A stretch of DNA of 64,000 nucleotides from Telopea speciosissima (taxonomy: Eukaryota > Streptophyta > Magnoliopsida > Proteales > Proteaceae). Positions within the stretch are counted from its first letter, which is position 1; each line of letters starts with the position of its first letter. The stretch covers positions 23,989,542 to 24,053,541 of the forward strand of contig NC_057924.1 in NCBI RefSeq assembly GCF_018873765.1, given 5' to 3'. The notes below the pieces were generated by a model. That model did no database searches. It saw only the letters and a program-made list of their open reading frames with translations, and was not told where the DNA came from. A program made the position numbers and the translations under genes. Below, one piece after another: positions 22,936 through 33,392 of this stretch.

Positions 22936-24165
22936 CCATCGTTCTTACATACAGCCTTAGCTTTCTCACGGCCGTGACAAGAGCGAATGCTACTTTCTCG
23001 AACCTGGAGTATCTTGTCTCGGCGTCGACAAAGACATGGCTGATGTAGTATAAGGGTTTCTGAGCTCGGCCTTCTTCTCTAACCAACACCGCGCCGACCG
23101 CCACCGGGGTAGCGGCTAAGTAAACTTGAAGCTCCTCTTTTACCTTGGGTCGGCTGAGAAGAGGCGGGTTCTCCAAGTATTTCTTTAGCTCTTCAAAAGT
23201 TTGTTGGCATTCGTCCGACCAGACGAAGTCCTTCGGGTTCCGGATGTTCTTGAGGGCCTTGAAGAACGGTAGACACTTGTCGCCCGACCTTGACATGAAT
23301 CGTGCCAACGCCGCCACTCGCCCGTTTAGCCTTTGTACTTCTCGGATCGTCCTTGGAGGGCTCATCTCTTGGATGACCTTGATTTTTGCCGGATTGGCTT
23401 TGATGCCTTTGACAGAGACCATGAAGCCGAGGAACTTTCCCGAGGTTACACCGAATGCACACTTGGTGGGGTGTTCTTCTTCAACACGCCAAGAGCCTCT
23501 TCCAGGTTGGCCAAGTGGTGATCGGCCTTCAAGCTCTTTACTAACATGTCGTCCACGTAGACTTCCATGTTTCTTCCGATCTGCTCGCTAAATATATAGT
23601 TCACGAGCCATTGGTATGTCGCTTCGGCGTTCTTCAATCCGAACGGCATGACCTTGTAGCAAAAGTTTTCTTGGTCAGTTCGGAATGCCGTGTATGACTC
23701 ATCCTCCTCATGCATCATGATTTGGTTGTAGCCGGAGTATGCGTCCATGAAGCTAAGCATTTCGTGCCCTACAGTGGCGTCAATCAAGAGATCGATCTAA
23801 GGTAGCGGGTACTCGTGAAGCTAAGCCTTGTTGAGGTCAGTGTAGTCGACACACATTCTCCACTTCCCGTTCGGCTTAGGGACCATGACGACGTTAGCCA
23901 ACCAGGTCGGGAATTTTTCTTCTCGGATGAACCCTGATCGGCGAAGCTTCCCCACCTCCTCTTTGATCGCGACTTGCCAATCAAGGGCGTAGTTCTTTCT
24001 CTTCTGCTGGATCGACTTTCAGCTCGGATCCATGTGGAGTCGGTGCTCGGCTATATGCCTCAGTATGCCCGGCATGTCGGCAGCCGACTAGGCGAAGACA
24101 ACGGCGTTCGCCTTTAAGAAGTTTTTGAGCTGATTCCTTTGATCCTCGCTCAATAATGATCCGAG
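22898..24165 (-). pseudogene. Gypsy reverse transcriptase (decayed)
   Basis: Read on the minus strand, 23787-23446 gives RT motifs in order: FMDAYSGYNQI, FCYKVMPFGLKNA and the catalytic YVDDMLVKS. The frame is lost near 23450. 23422-22898 then gives the connection and start of RNase H (PPRTIREVQRLNGRVAALARF, FVWSDECQQTFEELK, LYYISHVF). Upstream at 23984-23790 the first RT blocks are present with a stop (near 23799) and a frame break. RT copies the element RNA into DNA. The RT catalytic Asp pair is intact, but the protein is broken. Confidence 0.9.
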
Positions 24166-24879
24166 CTAGACCACCTTTGTTGGGTCTTCCTTGCTGAGGG
24201 GGAATGGGGTCAGGTCTTCCATGGGTCGTCGTCTCCTTTCGATGAGCTCATCCTGCTGATCCTCAGGGAGGTGCTCGACGCACATTGCCATTCCTCGGAC
24301 ATTACCTTTGTTTTGCTTGACAAAAGTAGCATAGCACTCCCGTGCCTTCTTCTGGTCACCTCGGACCTCGCCTATACCGTTCTCGGTAGGGAACTTCATC
24401 TTCAAGTGCGTCGGTGAGATGATGGCTTGGAGAGCGGTCAATGATGGGCGGCCGAGTATGGCGTTGAAAGCTACCACCGACCGTACTACCATGAATTTGA
24501 CCTAGATCGTCGCTTGACATGGAGCTTGTTCGATCGTGACCAATAGGTCGATTGAGCCCTTGATGATGGCAGCGGCTCCCGAGAACCCATGAAGTGAGGT
24601 GCCCTCTAGTTTGAGTGCTTCATTGTCGAAGCCAAATTGTTGGTATGCATCTAGTGACATAAGGTCCACGGATGCGTCGGTATCAACCAATACCCGATGG
24701 ACGGGTCTCTTCGCAATTTCTACCTGCACCACTAAAGCATCATCATGAGGTAAACTTATACCTTCAAGGTCGGCCTCGGTGAAGGAGATCGTCGCCACTG
24801 GTTTGAGCTTCTTGGTGGACATCTCGGCGACTCCGACGAACCGTGCGTTTGCCTTGGCCTTTCGAGTAGACTCTTGTCC
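24166..24879 (-). pseudogene. Gypsy aspartic protease region
   Basis: The minus-strand frame 24822-24502 carries the protease core HRVLVDTDASVDLMSL, where the usual D-T/S-G-A-S flap-loop motif has Asp in place of Gly. A TAG at the end of that frame (near 24500) is followed by the in-frame continuation VVRSVVAFNAILGRPSLTA (24492 down), the typical ILGRP motif. The protease matures Gag-Pol; the Gly to Asp change and the stop argue against function. Confidence 0.8.
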
Positions 24880-24979
24880 AGGTCCTTCGAGGATGGTGTA
24901 AATTGGAGCTCCTTTGTCAATACTCGGCCTGGCCTCCTCATCTTTTTTGTTAGCTCGAGCTTTACTCTCCTCTTGATCA

Positions 24980-27089
24980 GCTCAGCGACCATCTGACCTC
25001 GGCTCAATTTTCCTCTGGTCGCGGTCGACGTTTTGGCGACCACTCCTTTCTTCCCGGTTGCCTTTAATGTACTTCTTCAAATGCCCTGCTTTGATCAGCT
25101 CTTCAATCTCTCGTTTCAGCTGATAGCAGTCTTCAGTGTCGTGGCCGTTGTCTTTATGGAACAGGCAATACTTGTTCGGGTTTCGGGATGAGCCGGCTTG
25201 CATTGGGCGATGTCGGCGAATGTATCCACCGTCTTGAATTTACATCAGAATCTCCTTCCGCGATGCATTCAAGGGAGTGTAGTCGGGACTTCGAGCTCGA
25301 TCAGCTCTTTCGGCTTGGCGATCAGTCCGGGTCCTCTTCTCATCTTTTCGATCGCCAGTGGATGACCTCTTCTTCTCACTTTTGATTTCACTCCCCTTGC
25401 GTGCTCGGAGAACGTCTTCCATGTTTGAGAACTCGTTACACCTGTCAAGGAGCTTGGCCATACTTTTTGTTGGTTTTCGAGCCAGGTCCTTGATCAAGTC
25501 CTTATGTGCGAGTCCATTGCTCATCGCGGTGTGAGCTGTGGCCTAATCCAGGTCCCTAACATCCAGGGATTCTTTGTTGAATCGGGAGACGTACGATCGG
25601 ATCGACTTGTTCGACCTCTATTTCACGCTGAGGAGGTTCACCGTCATCTTCTTATGCTTCATGCTACTTTGGAAACGCGTGATAAAGGCTCGCCCAAGTT
25701 GGGCAAAGCTTGTAATAGAGTTCGGCGATAGCCATGAGAACTAAGAAGTTATCGCACCCTTTAGGGACGAGGGGAAAGCTCGGCAAGAAACAATCTGAGG
25801 CCCGCCGTACATGGTCATCATTGCATTGAAGTAGTTGATGTGGTCGGTTGTCCCATCATACCGATCAAAGGGAGGTGGCTTGAACCCTATCGAAAGCGGT
25901 GCTGTCATGATCTCAGGTGGATAGGGGTGACGCCCGACCAGTGAGTAAGCATCTGGGGTGGCTTATTTCTTAAGCCCTTCAACTTGCTCGGTCTGCTCCC
26001 TTAGCTTCTTCTCCATTTCAGACTCTGGAGCTCGGCCATTTTGCTCCTCAGCTCGGATGGGGTCTTGCACTTTTTCTTGCTGAAGTCGGCCGTTATGGTC
26101 GGCCAGCTCATCCTAATGAGGTCGGCCAACTTGTTCCTCACGCTCGTGTTGATGAGGCTGGCCATTATGTTCAGCTTTGCCTGCATCACTTCTCCTTACG
26201 CGCCCGTCATTTCTATCGTCAGACTCATGTGGGCTCCTTCGTTCATCTCTCCGGCGAAGTAGACTTCGTCGTCGGGGGCTGCGGCAAGAATCCTCTCCTT
26301 CCCTTGCAATGGGCCGCCCTCGGGGCTCTTCTCGCGGGTCTTGGTGCCTCCTCGGTCCTTCCCCGTCACTTAGTAGCCCAGAAAAGACAGATCTATGCGT
26401 AGCCGACCCTGCTGGCTCGACGTCCCTTGCGGCCCTCGGGCTTCGACGATGTCCTCGCTCATCTCGCCGATTACTCCCACTTAGCCGTGGAGGGGGAGTT
26501 CTTTGGCCCTAGGGATGGGATGACGCAGGTCGACTAAGCTCGGCCCTTTGTCGACCACCTTGCTACTGTTGATCTGTGACACGCGCGGGTGCCAGTGGAG
26601 GAGCGATCCCGGGCTGACCCATTAGCCTGCCTTAAGCCATCTGAGTCATGAAGGTGTGCAACATCTCGTTGGTGTGGAGTATCTGTAGCCGTAAGTCCAT
26701 AACTTACCGATTATTTGTCGGTACTTCGGGGTCCAAGTTGTCTGGCAAAGGCGGCGACAGCGGCAAGGTCAGCCCATTCAGGATAGGCTCATCTTGGGGT
26801 CACCCTTCCTCGACAGCCGTGTCCACCACCCTTCCTCTATTCTCACCCACCGACGGTGGGATTGGATCAGCCGCGGCTCCTGCACTCCTCCGCTATGCTG
26901 CTCCCCCTCGCAGAGCTCTTCTAGTCGCGCCTTGCAGCGACGTCTCAGGAGGTGGCGAGTGTCTCGCTTGCCTACCTATCAGGCTGCAGCTCATCCCCAC
27001 GGGAAGTTGAGCCATGTTGACCTGATCTTGTGTGCACCATTGTTGCTGCTCGTGAAGTTGGTAGAAACGACGATGACTTGCTAACATCA
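24980..27089 (-). pseudogene. Gypsy gag (decayed)
   Basis: Reading starts near ATG 27089, just past the primer-binding site. Recognisable parts are PPFDRYDGTTDHINYFNAMM (about 25880-25820), the capsid-like CRAFPSSLKG, SMAKLLDRCNEFSNMEDVLR (about 25470-25410) and the variant zinc knuckle [18 protein letters not shown] (about 25175-25120, CX2HX4HX4C). Several frame changes and stops separate these blocks. Gag would package the element RNA. Confidence 0.8.
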
Positions 27090-27090
27090 T

Positions 27091-27107
27091 TCCCACAGAC
27101 GGTGCCA
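27091..27107 (-). other. Primer-binding site of the gypsy element
   Basis: The minus strand reads TGGCACCGTCTGTGGGA just inside the 5' LTR (gap of 6 bases). It resembles TGGCGCCGTC..., the site complementary to the 3' end of tRNA-Asp used by many Tat elements, with one substitution in the first 10 bases. Confidence 0.65.
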
Positions 27108-27113
27108 AATCTT

Positions 27114-27964
27114 TTGCGCGTGGAAACCTCCGATGCCCGGTTCGCCCATGGATGAGCCTGCAAAAAACCGAGTGAGCGCAAGGGAGCAGGTGTGGCTCCG
27201 GCCTAGGAGTCTCCGACGCTCAAGTCAGGTCTCCAATGCCACAGCGTAACAGCTGGTGAAAGTAAGATCTGCAATTGTGATCCATACCTGGGTATTTATA
27301 GAGTGAGGATGAGGTGAGGCGGTTGGGAGAGTCCTAATATGGTAGGAGTCCTTTTTTTGGAAGGCTCTCTCGCGTAGAGCAGAGTGGAGAGACATTTTTG
27401 GGGTCGGACTCTCGTTAAGGTAAGAGTCCATGTAAAGCGAGATTCCGTATTGCGCTGGGATTGTGGATCGACCCTTATACCACGATTCTCGGGTGGTACT
27501 GACGTGGCCCCGTGATCTCTGGTGGGGCGTTATGGTTGCCTTTGTGGAGAGCTCAGCTTCAGAGCTCGGCCTCGACCTATATGACCTGAGGGTCATCATT
27601 AGTTGTGTGTGTGCTCGGCCGCACCATGGCGCTGGAATCGTAGCCGACTTGCGTAGGCTCGGACCATGGGGTCGGCAGACGTGAAGGTCGACCATGATGG
27701 GGAGATCTTTGGGTCAGTATTGCGTCGTGCACTCAGAGATCGGCCTAAGAGCTCGCCCTACCAGGTCGGCCTCATCTTGCCCATGTGAGTTCGGCTCGGT
27801 GTCTGCGGCTGACTCGGGTGTGCTTGGTAGCTCGACCAAGCAGTAAGGTTTATCAAAGATCGGGTCGGCCCGATCTTTCGCTGAGTTCAGTACTGTTCTT
27901 GGACTAACCTCGGCCCGACCGCGTGGCAGCTTCTGATTGGTGGGGTGTTTTGTGCCTTTTCACA
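27114..27964 (-). repeat. 5' LTR of the gypsy element
   Basis: It runs from TTGCGCGTGGAAACC to CCTTTTCACA on the plus strand. The minus-strand TATA box TATAAATA is at 27293-27300; transcription would start just to its left and run into gag. It pairs with 13938-14795. Confidence 0.9.
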
Positions 27965-28327
27965 TGGTGGGTAATTGGGTTAAGTTTGCTTTCCCCTTTC
28001 TCCTAATTTATAGTTTATAAACCTACCATCAGCGTGCTCCTGTGTCATCTTAATTAAAGGCTCCAAATTAAAATCCTTATTAGATTTTACTTGAGGACCA
28101 AGGGGTCACGGACAGCTCACATCTCTCTACACAACTCTACCAGTTTCATCAGAAAAAAACCTAAAAAACTCTACCAGTTGTCAGGGCCCACAACGCAAAG
28201 GCCTAGGGGTACTTAATTAATGGGAAAATGAAGAACCATAACCACATAGTTAGTTAGTTATATAGCATCAACTGCTTCTGATTTTCTGTTTTGATTCTAA
28301 CTTCACACCCTTAACCGCACCGACAAG

Positions 28328-28496
28328 GTTTTTATCTCCTACAATTCTGACACCCTCCAATTCCCCTACAATCCCTCACATGGAGCTGAAATGACCACCC
28401 CTACCCCCACCTTGGGAAGTGTGTCCTGACAGTGGGTAGGTGGTCATTTCAGCTCCCATGTGAGGGATTGTAGGGAATTGTAGGTGATAATGATCC
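28328..28496. mobile_element. Foldback MITE, family F2, copy 2, with target duplication
   Basis: It is flanked by a perfect direct repeat CACCGACAAG at 28318-28327 and 28497-28506. The ends are GTTTTTATCTCCTAC and, inverted, GGATCATTATCACCTAC. Arms CCCTACAATCCCTCACATG/CATGTGAGGGATTGTAGGG lie around a loop near 28410. The paralogous empty site in block D1 copy A has one CACCAACAAG, which proves insertion. A 9-10 bp duplication points to the Mutator superfamily. Confidence 0.9.
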
Positions 28497-28702
28497 CACC
28501 GACAAGACAGGACGAGAAGAGATAGATTCGTTCAGTGTAGGTCTTTTGGGGGGTAAAATGGTCCAATCCAACCTAATACAACCAATACATATTGATATCA
28601 ACGGTGACTAATATACATTGATCCGTGATTAGAATCCTTGCTCTTGTGTTGTGGGATTTTTTTCCTAAAAAAAAAGTTGCCAGCTGACTAATTAGTTAGC
28701 AG

Positions 28703-29065
28703 TAAGGGTGTCAAAGTTCTACATGAACCGGTTGAACTGACCAGAATGACCGATTCAACTGTAGACCGAAATCCTTATTGGTTTGGTTGGGAGGGTATGA
28801 AATCGTTAGAAACTGAAAATAATCAGATGCGAAACCAAAAACCCAAAAATAAATAAATACATAAAAAATTCTCATTGCCAAGCTGGATCGAACCCGATAG
28901 TAACTCGATTACAAGTCAATTATGAAAAACTAATCAGATATTAGACAAAAATTGTAACATTTTTAAAGGTTTGATTTTGATTGGCCGGGTAAGCCAAAGA
29001 GAAAACCAAACTTGGTTTTGGATTGGTCGATTCAGACTGACCAAATTGATCGATTGACACCCCCA
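28703..29065. mobile_element. hAT-like MITE (TAAGGGTG ends), copy in block D1 B
   Basis: This is the duplicate of 3529-3858. The flanks are GTTAGCAG and GTTAGCGA. Its right end has decayed to CACCCCCA. Confidence 0.6.
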
Positions 29066-29085
29066 GTTAGCGATGTGGCTACTGT

Positions 29086-29429
29086 TTCTGTTGAAATATT
29101 AGCAATGAGATGAACGTGAGGTTCTCTATGACATGAATGTACGCCTCCTTATTTAACTATACAGGGACGGACATTAATGGCCCTAAGATGGTGGTTGAAC
29201 CCTGCTGTATATAGTATACAAGTGGAGATTTTTTTTTTTTGATGAAATGCAATTGGAGATGAATGTGAGGTTTTGTCTGACATGAATGCAACCACATCGA
29301 TACATTGATGTTTGCCATGCATTTTTGTGGCTATGGTGATGAGCTAAATTCTATATAGACAATGTCATGACCATCTGAGGCTTTGGACAATGGAATTTTT
29401 TGTTTTTGGGGAAGGCAAGAGGTGCCTTT
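29086..29429. other. Intergenic, no gene recognised
   Basis: There is a poly(T) run at 29231-29240 and an internal near-repeat (AGATGAATGTGAGGTTTTGTCTGACATGAATG-type words at 29108-29140 and 29258-29290). No supported frame is seen. Confidence 0.4.
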
Positions 29430-29577
29430 TTCTGGACCTTTATCCGCTCCAGTACAGCAGCCGCTGCTGTATGCATCGTGCGGCGTAGCAGCAGACATGT
29501 CTGCATAGTGGGGCCCATTGTGCACACATGGCCGCTGCTGCGCCGCACGATGCGTACAGTAGCGGATACAAATTCCC
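29430..29577. mobile_element. Foldback element, family F4 (GC-rich arms)
   Basis: GCATCGTGCGGCGTAGCAGC (29474-29493) is mirrored by GCTGCTGCGCCGCACGATGC (29533-29552), with TATCCGCT.../...AGCGGATA outside. The arms are markedly more GC-rich than the surroundings. Overlapping open frames on both strands are a by-product of the hairpin. Confidence 0.75.
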
Positions 29578-29694
29578 TTTTTCTCCAAACTCTTTTCATA
29601 TTGGGTCCTTCAAAAGCCGTCCGTCCTTCTCAAAATTACATCTCTAAGCCATTTTTTTCGTTTTGCCTTCACAAATAGGTCCAGTCCCTCATCA

Positions 29695-29951
29695 AGGGGT
29701 GTAAATGAATAGCCGAAATCCGCTTCCATATCCGTTTAGCATTATCTGAATCCGTCTGAAAGCTAAACGGATGCGGATACGGATAGGCTATAGCTACCCG
29801 AAAAGCTATATTTACATGTAAATGGATAAAATATCTGATCCAAATCCGTGTCTGTATCCGTTTAGCACTATCCAAATCCATTCGATAGCTAATTGGATGC
29901 GGATGCGGATATAGCACTATCTGAGCCGAATCCGATCCGTTTACAGCCCTA
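29695..29951. mobile_element. hAT-like MITE (AGGGRTGTAAA ends), copy 1
   Basis: The ends are AGGGGTGTAAATGA and, inverted, TAGGGCTGTAAACGG. The interior consists of TATCCG/CGGATA words in inverted and direct order. The target duplication is not clear here, but the copy at 47945-48214 has a perfect 8-bp one. Confidence 0.75.
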
Positions 29952-30359
29952 CGGCCTCATCTGCTTTTTCACATGCACCCTGTCTATTCCCTAACCACAG
30001 ATTCTCAACCCTCCTTCGTTTAAGAATGTTAAACGGTCTAGTTTGATTTAAACCATTTAATTAAACGGCCTCAAATTTGAAACCATAATCAAACCATTTA
30101 TTAAACGGTTTTATAATTTCAGTTTAAACGATGTGGTTCAATTTTGATAAACGGTTTCGATTTGATTTTGACACCCTTACTCCAATCCCCTCTTTTCTCC
30201 CCACTTTGTTATTATATGTCTGTTTACTCATGGCCCCAAGAGGTAGAGAAGGAAAATCTCTCTAATATCCACGTTTGTTGATATCTCATGACAGACAACA
30301 CACAAAGTCAATCAAGTAATTAATACATGCATCTATACTAATTATTATGGGTTAGAGTT

Positions 30360-30497
30360 TTTTGTTCGGGAGTGCCTGCGCCGGACACATGGGGTGAGAC
30401 AAAAACGGGTTTGCATCATTGGGGGGAGGGCTGGTCATTTTGTCCATCCCATGTGTTTGGGCATACCTTGCGCCCTCAGTACGGAGAACTTTATTCC
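30360..30497. mobile_element. Foldback element, family F7
   Basis: CGCCGGACACATGGGGTG (about 30379-30396) is mirrored by CATCCCATGTGTTTGGGC (about 30445-30462), and the outer ends AGTTTTTTGTTC/GTACGGAGAACT also pair. The open frame at 30435-30779 (minus) overlaps its right arm; its remaining part has no recognisable family. Confidence 0.65.
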
Positions 30498-31640
30498 ACT
30501 TATTATATTTGACCACTCCAAGTACGACATCACTTGTTTGTGACAGTTGGTGGAAGTAGGAACAATATCTTTTTCAAATCTAACGGTATAGAAAGATGTA
30601 ATGGCTGATGAAATCACACAGGTTTCATGCATGCACAGGTAACCTAAGTTTTGGCATCGCCTTACCCATAATCCAATACTCTTGGAATAATCTGGATTTT
30701 TATCTACTGCTGTACTGACACGCTCCATTTTACTGTTGTACATACTTAGATGCTTGACGTGTGTTTCTAACTGATCCAACGGACACTAAACCAAATTTGA
30801 ACATTTGTTTTTTCTTTTTGTCATTTTGCTTTTCAATGTTTCAATTTTTTAATTTTTGGTTTCACTTTTTTATTTTTACCTTTCTCTCTCTTTTTCTCTC
30901 CCTTTTCACGAGACCTTTCGTTTTTCTCTGGTCTCCAGCCAGTTTGGAGAAGTCTCCGCCGATGATGGAGCAGATATGAAGAGCTAGGATTACTGGCGAG
31001 GTGTTCTGGTCCGACCTCTTCCGTCTCCAACAGCTTTCGTCCATCTCTACTCTTCCCAATCTCAAGAGGAGAGCGACATATCTGATTTACGATTGAGATC
31101 AAATCTACTCGACAGTGGATTTTCTATCTAGTTTACATGGCATGTGTCTGATCCAAGCTCTTCCTTCTCTAACCCCTTCCACTAACACTCCATCATATTT
31201 TAGTATGTAACAGATGGGAACAAAGAACTACTTTCTGCTGCTCCCAAGAATTCAAATGAACAGATGGTGGTATATACGTAGATGAACCCTTCTTCCCTAT
31301 CTTTTAAGGCTTAAGAGATTGAAAGGGAATAGAATTCGGACACAGTATTGGTGAAATAATTTAGTAACAGATGGCTCTATCGAGGAAGCCAATACCTCCC
31401 TACTCGAGAGTAGAATAGTTTTTGGATTGAAAAGGCTAGTAGATTATTATCCCCTAAATTACCTCTTAAGAGTTATCTTGAGAAGAGGACTGGCAACCTC
31501 CTAATTGTGCCAAGACATCCAGCGGCTTCTTCTGTAAAGCCCCAAATTTATCTGTCTTCCTCTATTTCTCTCCCTATAATTTCTCTTTTATTTTATTTTC
31601 TCTTTCAGATTATCTTGCACGTATCAAATAGTATAAGAAT
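30498..31640. other. Intergenic, no gene recognised
   Basis: It holds T-rich and CTTT-rich tracts (30805-30930) and unassigned sequence. AAAGCCCCAAATTTATCTGTC at 31537-31557 recurs at 32544-32564 to the right of the copia remnant, so the two flanks of that remnant share sequence. Confidence 0.5.
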
Positions 31641-31708
31641 ATTGACCAATATAGACGTTCTCATCCTTGGAACGTACTATATTGGTCCCCTTTTGTTTAT
31701 ATCCCCTA
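31641..31708 (+). repeat. Truncated 5' LTR fragment of the copia remnant
   Basis: ATTGACCAATATAGACGTTC and the following bases match 32157-32224 with very few differences. Homology stops near 31708, where RNase H coding begins, so the rest of the LTR and most of the interior are deleted. Confidence 0.85.
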
Positions 31709-32148
31709 TTGATCGACGGTCCACAGGTGCCTATGCCATTTTCTTAGGGCCCAATATTATTTCTTGGAACTCAAGAAAGCAGAAAACAGTGTCCAGGTCG
31801 TCTACAGAGGTGGAATACAAAGCCTTAGCAGATGTCGCGGCTGAGTTGATCTGGTTGCAGGCGTTGTTTAAAGAACTTGCCATTCCACAGTCTACAGCCC
31901 CGATTTTGTGGTGTGATAATATCGGGGCCACATATCTGTCGACAAATCCTGTTATTCATGCTTGGACAAAGCACGTGGAGATTGACTTTCACTTTGTCCG
32001 AGAGCAAGTTGCAGCCAAGTCACTACAAGTGCAGTTCATCTCAACCCACGACCAAGTTGTAGACATATTGACCAAACCACCGCCAACCGCACGATTTCAG
32101 TTTATGAGGGACAAGGTAAAGATCCGCCACATCGGCTCTTCATCTTGA
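31709..32148 (+). pseudogene. Copia RNase H fragment
   Basis: The plus-strand frame carries the C-terminal copia RNase H signature: DRRSTGAYAIFLG, SWNSRKQKTVSRSSTEVEYK, LWCDNIGATYLSTNP and KHVEIDFHFVREQV, ending with VVDILTKPPPTARFQFMRDK and a stop at 32146-32148. These match the usual order and end just before the polypurine tract and 3' LTR. RNase H removes the RNA template during cDNA synthesis. Gag, protease, integrase and RT are absent. The frame itself is intact over about 145 codons, so the internal deletion rather than point decay killed the element. The upstream part of the frame, from 31507, is LTR and flank read by chance. Confidence 0.9.
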
Positions 32149-32153
32149 GGGGG

Positions 32154-32492
32154 TGTATTGACCAATATAGACGTTCTCATCCTTGGGACGTACTATATTG
32201 GTCCCCTTCTGTTTATATCTCCTAGCATGAATTGCCCATTCCATCTATACCACCTACCATACATTGAACATTCCATTTATATCACCTACCATGCATTGAG
32301 CATTCCTTTTACATTACTTTCCTTGTATTACATTGATTTGTAAATATTTACTACCTTGTATATCCACATGTGATATTAGACTGTTTCCTATTATCACATG
32401 TGGGATCTTCACCTACTAGGGATTCTCTAATTCTCTATATATACTCTTTGTAAACCAACCTTATTGAATTGAGGAATATAATCAAACTATCA
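32154..32492 (+). repeat. 3' LTR of the copia remnant
   Basis: It starts TGTATTGACC right after the purine tract TTGAGGGGG. It contains a TATA-like TCTATATATACTC (about 32434-32446) and ends near AATCAAACTATCA. The right boundary is approximate; the words after it (AAGTGGTAATGGCTAGAAAT) recur at about 32636. Confidence 0.75.
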
Positions 32493-33218
32493 AGTGGTAA
32501 TGGCTAGAAATCCTAACTACCGGGACGTCCAACGGTTTCGCAAAGCCCCAAATTTATCTCTCTTCCTCTATTATCCTAACTAAATAGGGTCGACTACTAA
32601 ATCAATGGTAGATTGGTTGACAAAAATACAACTTTCAAGTGGTAATGGCTAGAAATCATAAATAAGACCTGCTAATTAGTTCCCAAATCATCAAGAATGT
32701 ATCTGAGGAACAATTCAAGAATCAAGTAAGCAAAATCCAATAATAAGAGATGCGAGTTACACATGAGAAATTCCAGAACCATAACTACCCATTTCAGTAC
32801 TTCACAACAAAATCTTAGAAAACTACACTACTTTTTACAAGATTCGTCAAAACAAAATAGACTCATTTGTGGTGGGTAATCCCCTAAATAACGGATGTAT
32901 GAGAAGCAATAGTTAGATGAGAGGAAGAACGGAGAATGATCCTCTCGGTATCGATTCACATCTCAAATGGCACCACTACACACTGTTTTTCTCCCATCTT
33001 TCACGTGAAGCTTTCATTCCACTATGAAAATATTAAAAAAAAAAAAACATACTCTAGTTCTCTCAAGTCTTCCCTAGTTTTTGCATTATGTATTGCCTCT
33101 CTCACTCTAGTTCTGCAAGTCTTCTTCCTCTTCTGTGGGTGCATCTCAAGAGCTTCCATCACTGCTCTAGGATTTGGACTGTGGAAGATCACATTAGCTG
33201 TGATCACCTATCGAGTAG
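32493..33218. other. Intergenic, no gene recognised
   Basis: It contains the repeated words CAAGTGGTAATGGCTAGAAA (32491 and 32635) and AAAGCCCCAAATTTATCT (32544, also at 31537), plus a poly(A) run near 33036-33048. The short frames have no family features. Confidence 0.5.
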
Positions 33219-33392
33219 ATTATTTGCGTTCTCTCCGCTCGTGATGCATTCGTTCAGCTATCAATCAAGAACGTATATTATTTGCGATCTCTCCGCTTGT
33301 GATGCATTCATTAAGCTATCAATCAAGAACGTCTATTATTTGCATTCTCTCCGCTCGTGATGCATTCGTTCAACTATCAATCAAGAACGTCT
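33219..33392. repeat. Minisatellite, 58-bp unit, three copies
   Basis: Units start at 33219, 33277 and 33335. Each carries ATTATTTGC, TCTCTCCGCT, GTGATGCATTC and CTATCAATCAAGAACGT. Copies differ at a few positions. The array lies about 350 bp beyond the 3' end of the GH1 pseudogene. Confidence 0.95.

Larger units (their letters stand above)
13938..27964 (-). mobile_element. Ty3/gypsy LTR retrotransposon, Tat/Retand-like, minus orientation
   Basis: A complete but decayed element of about 14 kb. LTRs are at 13938-14795 (3' LTR) and 27114-27964 (5' LTR). A 5-bp target duplication, TGGTG, lies at 13933-13937 and 27965-27969. Reading leftwards there is a primer-binding site, gag, protease, RT, a broken RNase H, integrase, a tandem-repeat region, an extra gene on the opposite strand, a polypurine tract and the 3' LTR. 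The placement in Tat/Retand rests on the pol motifs, the D-type primer site and the antisense extra ORF, which is typical of that lineage. All coding regions have stops or frameshifts. The two LTRs differ by many substitutions and by indels (for example 17 bp near 27333), so the insertion is not recent. Confidence 0.9.
27990..29085. repeat. Duplicated block D1, copy B
   Basis: It is the partner of 3165-3880 (tight match from about 28125) and also matches 11551-11760 at its left end. It contains two MITEs: an F2 foldback (28328-28496), absent from copy A, and the shared TAAGGGTG-type MITE at 28703-29065. A short doublet CTCTACCAGTTTCATC.../CTCTACCAGTTGTCAGG at 28135-28190 is also specific to this copy. 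Confidence 0.85.

Noticed and set aside
29331..29678. Cys/Arg-rich overlapping frames on both strands
   Set aside because: They run through the arms of the F4 hairpin.
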